From Enoplolaimus lenunculus (lineage: Eukaryota > Nematoda > Enoplea > Enoplida > Thoracostomopsidae), in NCBI GenBank assembly GCA_030248215.1, contig JASANG010000801.1:124001-188000 (forward strand): DNA of 64,000 nucleotides. Direction: 5' to 3'. Both the position numbers and the translations under genes were made by a program. How positions within the stretch are numbered: the stretch's first letter is position 1; every line of letters starts with the position of its first letter. The notes beneath the pieces are model-generated. The model was not told the origin of the DNA, made no database searches, and saw nothing but the letters and a program-made list of their open reading frames with translations. Positions 37,231 through 48,400 of this stretch are shown here, in pieces.

Positions 37231-40163
37231 TCAAAATGAATAGTCGCGCACAAACACCTTGAAATCTGAAAACTGAAAACAGCGGAACACGATACATGTT
37301 GAATATTTTGTCCAGTGTGTTACTTGCGGTATTGAATAGTTCAAACGGCCCATGTTATTTATAGGGGCCTGCCCGCTGCGAAGCAGTGAGGCTGTGGTTG
37401 TTTTACTATTTGGAATCTGGGCTCGGGTTTAGGCTTACGATTTAGTTTGGCACAGATTTATAACGAGGCTTATAAGTAAAGGCTTAAATTTTCTGGACAG
37501 GCTCTTATAGTTATCATGGGCAATTCAAACGGTTAAAAAATGGGACAAACGTTCATTGAAAGCGTAGAATAGGTAGGATAGCGTGAAAATTGCCATAACG
37601 AAACATTCAAATCTGTTGGACACCTATACGGTTTAGTTAGTTGAGGCTGTCCAAGTTGTGTAGCGGGAGACAGTTGCACTAGGTAAAGTTCAGGCAATGA
37701 GGGTAAACACAGATAGGGTGACCAATGTCAATAATAGCAGCTTGTCATCGAAACAGTAACAGACTGGGACAACGGATACTATTACGCAGGGACACTAAGA
37801 CATGCGAAGTGAGACATAGGATATGTTCCTTTAGCCACCTAGACTGTCTTTAATTTCACTGCTTCAATTATTACACTGGTACAACTCCTGGATCCGGAAC
37901 GATCTCGACTTCCACTGCCTTAACTGTCCTTACTCTCGCTGTCACGTTCAATGTCGCAACTCCTAGTGCTTGATCCCTCCCACCTCCAACTGTCTGAAAT
38001 GACCCACTTCCACTGCCCGAACTAATCGTGTTAGGTATACAAACATGCATACAAGAAACTCTAATGTGCTCTTCTGATAGTGTCCTAGCATTTCTGTGTA
38101 CCAGCGCCCAATTTTCCAGCCTTCCAGTGTGCCAGTGAGCAAACCCATTTAATTAACATGGGCCAATTAATGCTTAAACTAGCGCAACTGCCACTGCCTA
38201 AATTGCAACAACTTCAACTGCTCGAAACAGTCGTGTTAATTTTGCAGGCATGTTAATTAATTATAGAGTCCTGCCCTGTCCATTCACAATGCAATACGGG
38301 TAATTGACACGAGACACAAGGATAGTTTGATACTTGGAAACTGGTAACATGGAAAGGCTCCAAGTCGACATGACTGTCTAATTAGGATTAGGCAGCGGAA
38401 ATTGATTACTTCAGGCTGTGAGAGCTTGAATAGTGGCTAGCATAGATAGTAGCATGCAATGGCAGTAATAAAAGTTCTGACAGAGTGAGCGTGACAGTAC
38501 AGATTAACAATGGTAACTATACGCTATGTGGGCATGCCTGCCTGATTAGCTTGCGTCGTGCAGGCAGCAGAATTTGCGATAATTCAGATCCCAGGATTAG
38601 GAATGTGTACAGTAAAGGCAGTGGGAATATGTTCTATACAGGCAGTGGGAGTAAATACACTTTAGGCAGTTGGAACATAAACAGTCCTTGTGCGACATGT
38701 TAATTACAGTGCCTGCCCATTGGAAACTAAGAGATTGAGATATTAAGCGTTGGAACACAAAAACCTGGAATTCATTCAGACAAGTCCACTGGAAAGGATC
38801 CGCGCGGGTAGTCCTCTATAACTAACATAGATCCTTCGGGCAGTTGAAGTTGTGTCGCTTAAGGCAGTGAGACTTAAGATAGCTCAAGCCGTAGTAATTG
38901 AAACAGCGGACGGAATTCATGCATTATGAGGAGTGAGAGTTAATCTTTAGGAGTTGGGATAGTGGACTGGTCAAGCAGCGAAGATAAGGACAGTTAAGGC
39001 AGTTGAAATTGAGTTAACTAACGCAGCGGGAGCTCGATGAGCGGAAGCTTTCAAACAGTGAAGTTGAAGTTAAGGACAGTTTAGGTGGCACATGTTAAGT
39101 ATACTGGCTTTCCCATATCTGAAAAATTTTCCACTTGGATATAAGCATTCTGGGTAAGTAGTACAGTGAGAGATTCTATGTGGGCAGGCCTGTATATTAA
39201 TTTAATATGTTCATGCATTGGGGGCAGTGAAAAGTTCAGGCAGTGAGAGTACGGACAATTTAGATGGTCCATAGAATAGTAGTGGCCTGCCACTAAAACG
39301 CGGAGAGACTGGGACAACGGGTCCTGAGACACAGACAGACTGAGACACTGCAGACGAGACACTAAGAGAAGCTCCACAAGGCAGTAAGTGTCCGAAGTAT
39401 GGATAGTTACAACAGCGGTAGGTGGATCAGTGGAATTTTTTAGTCAGCGAAAACTTGATGGTAAAAACGTTTCAGGTAATAGGAAGCAGTGGTCGTAATG
39501 AACGTTGAAGCAATAGGAGTAGAAACTCTTCAGGTGGTCCAGGGTATTTTTAGTGGTCTACCGGCTGTGCGGTGTTCACAATACAAAACGTGCCGCTGTC
39601 AAATATATGTCGTAAGGTAATGTTAATGCTTGACAAGATAATAATGTGACTATAATGTGACGTTTTAATACAAGTTTTAAATTTAAACACGAGAGAAATG
39701 TTGGAATTTAATTAGTTTAAAATAAAAGTGTTTTATGGTTTACAAAAATTGATTGAAGACACACTCTTGGTTGTTATAGAAACTCTATGCGCACAACAGA
39801 ACGACGACAAACACAACGTGTAACAACAATGCCGAAAACGACCACGCCAACATCAGCAGTAACAAGGGCAACCACAAATGCAGCAACAACGACAACTATG
39901 ACAACGAGGAAAAGATGATAACCTTAACAACAATTACGACAACAACTGCGATTACAATACCGACATCGACTACGATGGTTACAATGAAGACGACAACAAC
40001 GGCCACAACAACAGAAATTTCTATTCAGCAACGATGAAAACACCAAGTTCAGCAAACACGATGGCATTATCGGCAGCAACAAGCGACGACAAACACAACA
40101 CAACGACAAAAATAATGATACGACTACGCCGAGAACAGCGGAGACATCAACTATCAAAATAGC
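37231..40163. repeat. Degenerate minisatellite block between the arms
   Basis: 37345-39560 is built of loosely repeated GGCAGTGGGA / GGACAGTT-like units, forward in some parts and inverted in others (37850-38150 reads CCACTGCC and AACTGTC). Several ends resemble type 3 elements (GGCCCATGTTATTTATAGGG at 37348; AACATGGGCCAATT at 38156). 39790-40160 is ACAACAACGACAAC-rich. No gene seen. Confidence 0.55.
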
Positions 40164-42560
40164 GGCCAATGTTACCCCAAAAGCCGTCCCATTTTCCAGG
40201 GACAGACATGTACCAAGAGTACCCGTACCATTTTCCTTGGACAGCAATGTAGAGTACATACAAAAAATATAATTGGGACAGCGGGACAGTTGGGACATAT
40301 GAGACAGTGGGACAGATGGGACAGTTGGAACAGCTGGGACAGTTGGGACAGATGGGACAGTTGCGACAGATGAAACAGTTGGGACAGATGGGACAGTTGG
40401 GACAGATGGGACAGTTGGGACAGATAGACAGATGGGACAGTTGGGACAGCTGGGACAGATGGAACAGTTGGGATAGATTGGACGGATGGGACAGCTGGGA
40501 CAGATGGGACAGTTAAGACAAACGGGACATATGGGACAGTTGGGACAAACGGGACAAATGAGACAGTTGGGACAGTTGGGTCAGTTGGGACAGATGGGAC
40601 AGTCGGGACAAATGGGACAGTTGGGACAGACGGGACAGTTGGGACAGATGGGACAGCTGGGACAGATGAGACAGTTGGGACAGTTGGGACACTTAGAACG
40701 GATGGGACAGATACGGAAAGATGGGACAGTTCCTACAAACGGGACAGATGGGACAGTTGGGACAGTTACGACAGATGGGACAGATTAGACAGTTGGGACA
40801 GATGGGACAAATGGGACAGATGGGACAGTTGGGACAGATGGGACAGTCGGGACTGTTGGGACAGATGGGACAGCGGGACAGATGGGATAGATGGGACAGT
40901 TTGGACAGATGAGACAGTTGGGACAGATGGACAGATGGGTCAGTGGGGACAGATGGGGCAGATTGGACAGATGGGACAGATGAGACAGCGGGACAGATGG
41001 GACAGTTGGGACCGATGGGACAGTTGGGACAGATGGGACAGATGAGACAATTTGGACAGATTGAACAGTTGGGACAGATGGAACAGATAGACAGATGGGA
41101 CAGCCGGGACAGATGGGACAGATAGGACAGATGGGACCGTTGGGGCAGATGGGACAGTCGGGACAGATGTGACAGATGAGACAGATGGGACAGTTGGGAC
41201 AGATGAGACCGTTGGGACAGATGGGACAGTTGGGACACTTGGGACACTTGGGACAAATGGGACAGTTAGGACAGATATGACAGATGGGCACACGGGACAG
41301 ATGGGACATATGGGACAGTTGGGTCAGATGGGACAGTTGAGATAGATGGGACAGCGGGACAGATGGGACAGCTGGGACAGTGGGACAGATGGGACAGATG
41401 GGAGAGTTTGGACAGATGGGAGAGTTTGGACAGATGGGACTGTTGGGACAGATGGGACAGTTGGGACAGATGGACAGATGGGACAGATGGGACAGTTGGG
41501 ACAGATGGGACAGTTGGAACAGGTGGGACAGATGGGACAGCGGGACAGATAGGACAGTTGGGACAGATGAGACAGATGGGACAGTTTGGACAGATTGGAC
41601 AGTTGGGAGAGATGGGACAGATAGACAGATGGGACAGCCGGGACAGATGGGACAGATACGACAGATGGGACCGTTGGGACAGATGGGACAGTTGGGACAG
41701 ATGGTACAGTTGGGACAGATGGAACAGCTAGGACACATAGGACAGCTGGCAACAGTTGGGACAGATGGGACAGTTGGGACACTTGGGACAAATGGGACAG
41801 TTGGGACAGATGGGACAGATGGACAAACGGGACAGATGGGACAGATGGGACAGTTGGGACAAATGGGACAGTTGGGACAGATGGGACAGGTGGGTCAGAT
41901 GGGACAGTTGGGACAGATGGACAGATGGGACAGTTGGGACAGATGGGACAGTTGGGACAGATGGGACAGTTGGAACAGGTGGGACAGATGGGACAGCGGG
42001 ACAGATAGGACAGTTGGGACAGATGAGACAGATGGGACAGTTTGGACAGATTGGACAGTTGGGAGAGATGGGACAGATAGACAGATGGGACAGCCGGGAC
42101 AGATGGGACAGATACGACAGATGGGACCGTTGGGACAGATGGGACAGTTTGGACAGATGGGACAGTTGGGACAGATCGGATAGTTGAGACAGATGGACAG
42201 ATGGGACAACCGGGACAGATGAGACAAATGGGACAGTTGGGACAGGTGGGACAGTTGGGACTGATGGGACAGATGGACAGTTGTGACAGATGGGACAGCT
42301 GGGACAGTTGGAACAGATGGGACAGTTGGGAGACTTGGGACAGATGGGACAGTTGGGACAGATGAGACAGTTAGGACAGATGGGACAGTTGGGACAGACG
42401 GGAGAAATGGGACAGTTGATATATAATATGTATTTTATATATATTATATATATCAACTGCCACATTTGTCCCGCAGATATGTAAACAGGAGCGCATAAGT
42501 GTGCCCTCCGGGTATATTTCTGTCCTGGGAAATTGGGACGGCCTTTATAGTAAAATGGGC
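40164..42560. mobile_element. TIR element whose cargo is a 2.1-kb GGGACAGWT minisatellite
   Basis: Left arm 40164-40213: GGCCAATGTTAC, then GCCGTCCCATTTTCCAGGG. Right arm 42511-42560 read in reverse complement: GCCCATTTTACTATAAAGG, then CCGTCCCAATTTCCCAGG. The arms match over about 50 bases. The ends and the CCGTCCC hairpin relate it to type 3 TTAGGC elements. It is set within ACAACAACG-rich sequence that continues on both sides. Confidence 0.8.
40275..42418 (+). repeat. GGGACAGTT/GGGACAGAT minisatellite
   Basis: 9-bp units, usually alternating as an 18-bp pair, for about 2.1 kb with scattered changes. A higher-order copy with offset 456 is visible (for example GGAACAGGTGGGACAGATGG near 41516 and again near 41972). 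Because the period is a multiple of three, all six frames stay open for long runs (MGQLGQ, WDSWDR, CPICPN and so on); these are not genes. Confidence 0.95.
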
Positions 42561-42579
42561 TAAAATAACGATGACAAAT

Positions 42580-43990
42580 CAGATCAAAAAATACTGCTGC
42601 AATAACAAATGCAAAAGACCATGATGATTACAGCAACAACCATGGTGGTAATAACAATTTTCACAACAACAACAACAACAACAAAGAGGACAACTTCCAC
42701 GATGACGGTGACAACTTAAACAACAAAAGCGACAAACACAATGTATTGACTAAAACGATAAAAATGATGACGCCAACAACACCGGCAGCAATAACAACGA
42801 CAATACAAAACCAACAACAACTACATCAACTACGACAACATCTCAACAGAAACAACGAAATGGCGCCTAAGACCACGGAACCACAGAGTTAGCGCAAAAA
42901 CAATGATACGACGACGCACAAAACAACTACGACAACAAGTATCTCGATAACGACAACAAAGCAAACCAAGTAAACACCTTTGTGACAACAATGCCAAACG
43001 ACGTCGATGATTACAGCGACAACCATGGTAACAACAAAAATTTCCAAAAATACGACAAAAAGACAATAAACTTCGACGATGACCGCGACAACAATTTAAG
43101 CAACAACAAAAGCGACAAACACAACGTATGGACTAAAACGACAAAAGCAATGGCGCCAACACCAACGACAGCAATAGTAACGACAAAAAGATTACAAAAC
43201 AACAACTGCGATACGACAAAAACTCTGCTTAGAATACTGACATCGACTACGATGACTACAACTGCGACGACAACAACAGAAATTTCTATTCAGCAACTAT
43301 GAAAACACCAATTTCAACAACAATTACGACACCAATAGCTGCAAAAAACGACAACAAACACATTGTGAAAGCGAAAACGATACGACACGACGAAAAGAAG
43401 ACAATAACTTCGCAGATGGCAGCGACAGCCACTTAAGGAACAACAAACGACAACAAACACAACTTTACCGCAAAACAATAATACGACGCCGCACAGAACA
43501 ACTGCGAAAACAAGTACCTCAATAATGGCAACAAAGCAGACCAAATAAACACCTTTGCGACAACAATACCAAACGACGTCGATGATTACAGCGACAACCA
43601 CGGTAACAACAAAGATTTCCATAAATACCACGAAAAGAAGACAATAAACTTCGACGATGACAGCGACAACAATTTAAGCAACAACAAAAGCGACAAACAC
43701 AACGTATGGACTAAAACGACAAAAACAATGACGCCAACAACGACAGCAATAACAACGACAATACAAAACCAACAACAACTACATCAACTGCGACAACATC
43801 TCAACAGCAACAACGAAATGGCGCCTAAGATCACAGAACCACAGAGTTAGCGCAAAAACAATGATACGACGACGCACAAAACAACTACAGCAACAAGTAT
43901 CTCGATAACGACAACAAAGCGGACCAAGTAAACACCTTTGTGACAACAATGCCAAACGACGACGATGATTACAGCGACAACCATGGTAAC
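42580..43990. repeat. ACAACAACGACA-rich block with a 0.96-kb higher-order repeat
   Basis: Low-complexity ACAACAACGACAAC sequence. A segment starting CATCTCAACAG at 42839 recurs at 43797 (offset 958), including ATGGCGCCTAAGA, CCACAGAGTTAGCGC and AAACACCTTTGTGACAAC. A partial third copy is at 43500-43610. No gene. Confidence 0.8.
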
Positions 43991-44084
43991 AACAACGTAC
44001 ATACAACACACATACAATGTGTATACACAGCTCACACATACACAACACACATACAACCAACCAAACAAACCTATATGCGCTGTA

Positions 44085-45100
44085 CATGCGCCTTTATGTG
44101 TCATTTGATGTAAAAGGTTGCGCACCAGTATATGTGTACGAATAAATTCGATTGTGGTACTCAACGACAAGGTAAGTAGTTACCCATAGCGATTTCGACA
44201 GTTTATGTAGCGAAAAGCAGAAATGGTACTATCATAGTGCTTCGCTCAACAAACTGTAAGCGATCAAAGTTTTGTTCAAATTTTGGTGACCTACGGCGTC
44301 GAAATGTAACCAGTTGCCTGCGGTATGAGGATAGTTGATGTTTCCTGTTTGACCACCTTCGTTCAACCTGAGATACACCACCTCAAACTCTAATTGAGCA
44401 CATAAAGACCAGACCAAAACATCCACTGAACATCGTAATCTTTTCGGCACAAGCAATCGTCAAAGGTTCCAAACGTAAATTGATTATCCTGACAAAACGC
44501 ATCCTTGGGATAAAAACTGGTCGAGAGGAAAAACACGACAAATTATCAGGTTTTCTGTGCCAGATGTGACTATTTACTTGCATGCAGCCGCCAGTCTGCG
44601 AAAACTGAAGGTAGACATCACAGCTTAGTGCAAATGCACTTATTGCGAGTTTACATTAATCATAGGCTACTTTGCCATCAAACAGTGGTTTCAAAAATCG
44701 TGGCGGACAGTACTTATACTGAGATAGTAACGATGTTCTAGCATCTCATTAAAAGGCATAGTGATGAAATAATAAAAAACAGTAATGTGATGTAGTACTC
44801 TTTCAGGTCAATTACATTATTCAAATTAAAATTCTTGCGGACACAGTTATTTAAAATTCAAAGTTCGTCATACCAATTCATAAAACTTTGTTGCAAATGC
44901 CAAATCTTCAATTTGCGTACTTTATATCTGAATATTTTTTGTTCGATAGATATCGACTTAAAAACTTATATAGCAAGAAGACGCCATTTTCTAAAAGCGC
45001 GCAATGCCAATAGTGTATAAAACAAGGTGGTCACATACGAAGTAAAAAGTGCATACTAAACGGTCGGAATACGCCTTACAAATGGGACCATATCTCAGTA
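44085..45100 (-). repeat. Right arm of large inverted repeat
   Basis: Inverted partner of 36130-37230: AAGGCGCATGTACAGC (reverse complement side), GCGATTTCGACAGTTTATG, CCAGTTGCCTGCGG, CAGATGTGACTATTT, GGTTTCAAAAATCG. It lies just downstream of the zinc-finger exon. No transposase or capsid-type domain was recognised; the class is unknown. Confidence 0.75.
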
Positions 45101-45273
45101 AAACAACCGCATTTCTCAAACTTTTAGATATTAGGGAACCATCGGAAAACTAAAGGCCGTGCATACGCGACACCCAACAGTATTGGAAACGAAACCTGAT
45201 TTCAATTACAACGAAAGACTTTTGACTGTAGATAGTTTCTAACCGTCATGTTTAAAATTGGCGGAATCAATTT

Positions 45274-45489
45274 TTAGTTGTGAAATATTTTTAATGTTTT
45301 TTGGACAACACGGCTGCGTAAGACGTATTCTCCTTCTATGTTAATAACAGTTTTTGGCCGTTTCTTGCACCGACCCATATGTACACGGAGACCGTGGATG
45401 CTTTTGAACGGCCGCGATTTGTCCTTTATGGTCTGCGTGCCACAATGTTTGCAAGCTATATGCGGCCCGTACTGTTCTAGATCACAGCC
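45274..45489 (-). CDS. Gene 2 terminal exon (likely): CCHC zinc finger
   Basis: Acceptor AATTATTTTAG at 45490, then 71 codons and TAA. Phase 0 entry matches gene 2. The peptide holds IACKHCG, then [17 protein letters not shown]: Cys13, Cys16, Phe28, Gly33-Leu34, His37, Cys41, a C-x2-C...H-x3-C finger with the GLxxH helix. A tail [16 protein letters not shown] follows. Such fingers bind nucleic acid in many transposon-encoded and nuclear proteins. It could instead be the last exon of an unrelated gene or an old transposon remnant. Confidence 0.6.
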   Translation of the reverse strand, partial: GCDLEQYGPHIACKHCGTQTIKDKSRPFKSIHGLRVHMGRCKKRPKTVINIEGEYVLRSRVVQKTLKIFHN

Positions 45490-48400
45490 CTAAAATAATT
45501 TGACCGAGCGTTTATTCAGTTTTCCAATCGAAAGAAGTTAATATACTGTCCAACAGACAGCATGAAATGATAAATAATTGTTATGCAATTCGACTTTCGA
45601 CAGTACCAAACCATTACAAAGTTGTTACACTTCTTACGACACCTCTATACGCCAGAAGTGTTCGCAGAAGGCTTATGATCAAATGTCGATGCCCTTACTG
45701 TAAAAACAGCATGCAGAGTCCACGTTAAAACTGGGCAGCTGGGTCACGTTTTGTTCCACCAGGATTTGATGTTACCGTTAAAATTTCAACTTACTGTGGC
45801 GTAAACACGCAAAAGCGGTAATCACGTCACACTGGACTATAAATTACCGCTCCCATGTTATCTAAATACAAAATTGCCCGTATGTCGGATGACTTCATGC
45901 GGCAGCTTGTAAAATGTATATTATAAATTTACTGCATATATCCATTCGTTGTTGTGTAGAATTGGAGTATCACGTGACATTCTATTGTATAGCGCAGAAA
46001 TGTCTAATTATATTCCGTTGCATTACAAACGACAATGTTTCACGTCTTATATTTCAGATCAACTGCTATCAAATTACGGAATTTTCTTAATTGTATAATT
46101 ATTATCAGTCTCAGCAATTTAATTAAATGTTTTTGTACAGTTTAAGGCTCTGAAGTCCCAGCAGATCGGTATTTCAACAATGGATTAATTGAAATATCTT
46201 CAAAATGATTAATAAGCTTAAGTTTATTTCCGGTGTTTCTCACAAAGCGTTGATGATTACCTTTTGCTTGCGTTTAGTAAATTATCAACACATGTAACAT
46301 CCGTTACTTAACTCGGAATGAGATATCATAGACAAACTTGTAACCGTTGTGAAGATGCTTTACTTTTGGCAAAAGACTAATTGGTTTGTACGTTTGTGGC
46401 ACACAGTTAAACCAGCATCTTAAGCGTTTCTCTCTACATATTAATTGACTTTTGAAATCTTGTAAACAGGTGACAAAATGAATTTATGTATAAAATGCGA
46501 TAAGGTTTATGGGCAATCGGCGCGGTGTTTGTTTTATATTATGACAAAACGTGACCCAACCTTAAACAGTTATAACGTGAGTGCTGCATGTAACGTGAGC
46601 CTCGCATCAACAATATTCATGCATAAACTGTGCAATCAAGTTATAATAGGAAAATAGGTTTTCCTGGCTTGTATATATCGTATATATCTTTTGATGCAAA
46701 AGTTTTCAAACGTGTTCTACTAGCATAAGCTATAAGCCTAATTATAATCCGAATCCTGAGCCTAAATTTAAACACAAGCCTATGCTGTCATACAAAGAAC
46801 AGCATGCCTTTTATATACCACAGGCTAAGCATTTATAAATGTTCTTGTTTTGTAAGCTTAAGGCGAAATGTTACTTAATACTTAACAGCTGGCATAAATA
46901 GTAACATGAACCTCAGGCACGATTTCTACGTGTATATACCACATTGGCCAGTTAGCACTGCATGCCGACTTAATTAAATCATTCAGCAACGTATAGAGTT
47001 GAAACCTAAACAGTACTGGCGCGAGAAAGCTTAAAAGTTGGCTGAGTCTTAGTGCTTAACACTCATATCTTCGAAATTACGAGACATATCATCAACTACT
47101 TGATGATAGTTGCTATACATATTTGAGTGTACGTGTACTAGTGTAAACATCATTATATTCGTTTAAATTGAACTTACTTCCTGACCATGGCCGACCACAG
47201 GCTCGATGACCTGGTTAGCATCCTAAAACAGTTAGTTATTTGGAAAATGCGCTTTTACAGAATACTAAATTTAAGACTATTTCCTTGGAATGGGTCATTC
47301 CCCTTATTATGATCACACGAATGCTTTAAGGAAGCGTGACAGAGTCATTTATATAGCAAGAACTCAAGTAAGCAGAAATGGGAAGCTATATATTTCTCTC
47401 TTGCAGTGCAATATGAGTCCCGACAGCATGCTTATAGCATGTAATTCCTCTCTACCCTGTAAACAGTGGCTATGCAAATATGTACAATAGCTAGAAAAGC
47501 AGGCATACTAGGTGGGTTGTGAACTAATGACATTCGGTTCCTTAGGGAAACGCTCTAAAACTACACCTCACAGCATGTTTTTTTCAACTGCTTTCATCGT
47601 CGAATATATGTCGATCGTATGCTGACGGCTAACATACCTACACTTCACTATGGTATATTGCATGTGTAATCAACGGGCAAACATGTATTACATGCTTACG
47701 TGCTCCAATTTTCACCACAGTATTTCTGCTGGATGACCTGTCCTAAGTGTGGCAATTCACCATTCCGCTCGCAGCCTAACCCCATGTCAATTCAGGTAGG
47801 TACGACGGGAACTTCAGACATTTAACTGAACAACTGCAAAATCAGACATGCTGCACTTTTTTTAAACTAACGACCTTTGTATTTTGAGGCAAACTTCCTA
47901 CATCTCATAGCTGTACGCCTCTCTAACTGTAATATTTGACTATATGTCGACTGTTTGTGGCCGGCTAGTACATCTAGAGTGCAGTACACTGCACTATATT
48001 GCATGTGTACACAACGGATACTCATGTCTCACGTGCTTATTCCCCTCAGTAACTTGCTTTTATCAGACAAGCTTTTAGTTGTACCACGCTTACAATTCAG
48101 GCGATCAAGCATTGATTGTGTCACGGCTTCGCGTTCCTTACACCAACAATTTAAGTCAATAGCTTCAAAAGCTGAGACTCTGCACCTGGAAGTGTTGTGC
48201 CGTTGGCTTTTATGGTTCAATCATATTCGTCCGGCGTTCCTAATTGCGCATCTTAACCCAATTCCGCACCTTAGTCCAAAACCTTCGTATACACCTACTG
48301 CTTATTGGAAGCTTTTTCTGGGAGATATTGCAAATATCTACTTTACACTTGTTTACAGATAAGCCTAACCCTAAGCCTTGTCCTAGTTATTAATCACAAC

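Noticed and set aside
37050-37262. 70-residue plus-strand frame in the left arm
   Set aside because: Resembles part of the right arm in translation, but it is repeat sequence with no known domain, so it is not listed as a gene.
40307-42484. Many long open frames (up to 317 codons) rich in CPICPN, MGQLGQ or VPSVPT
   Set aside because: They lie in a 9/18-bp array where all frames stay open; no start context, splice site or domain, and both strands are equally open.
36130-45100. Polinton-like or other virus-like element suggested by long inverted arms
   Set aside because: No polymerase, integrase, capsid or other family-specific part was recognised; the arms alone do not support the call.
47707-47749. 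Candidate gene 2 exon between AG at 47750 and GTAAGC at 47706
   Set aside because: 43 nt, phase 0 in but phase 1 out, which breaks frame with all neighbouring phase 0 exons.
48029-48220. 63-residue minus-strand frame with three cysteines
   Set aside because: The only nearby acceptor gives phase 2, not the phase 0 of gene 2, and no domain is visible.
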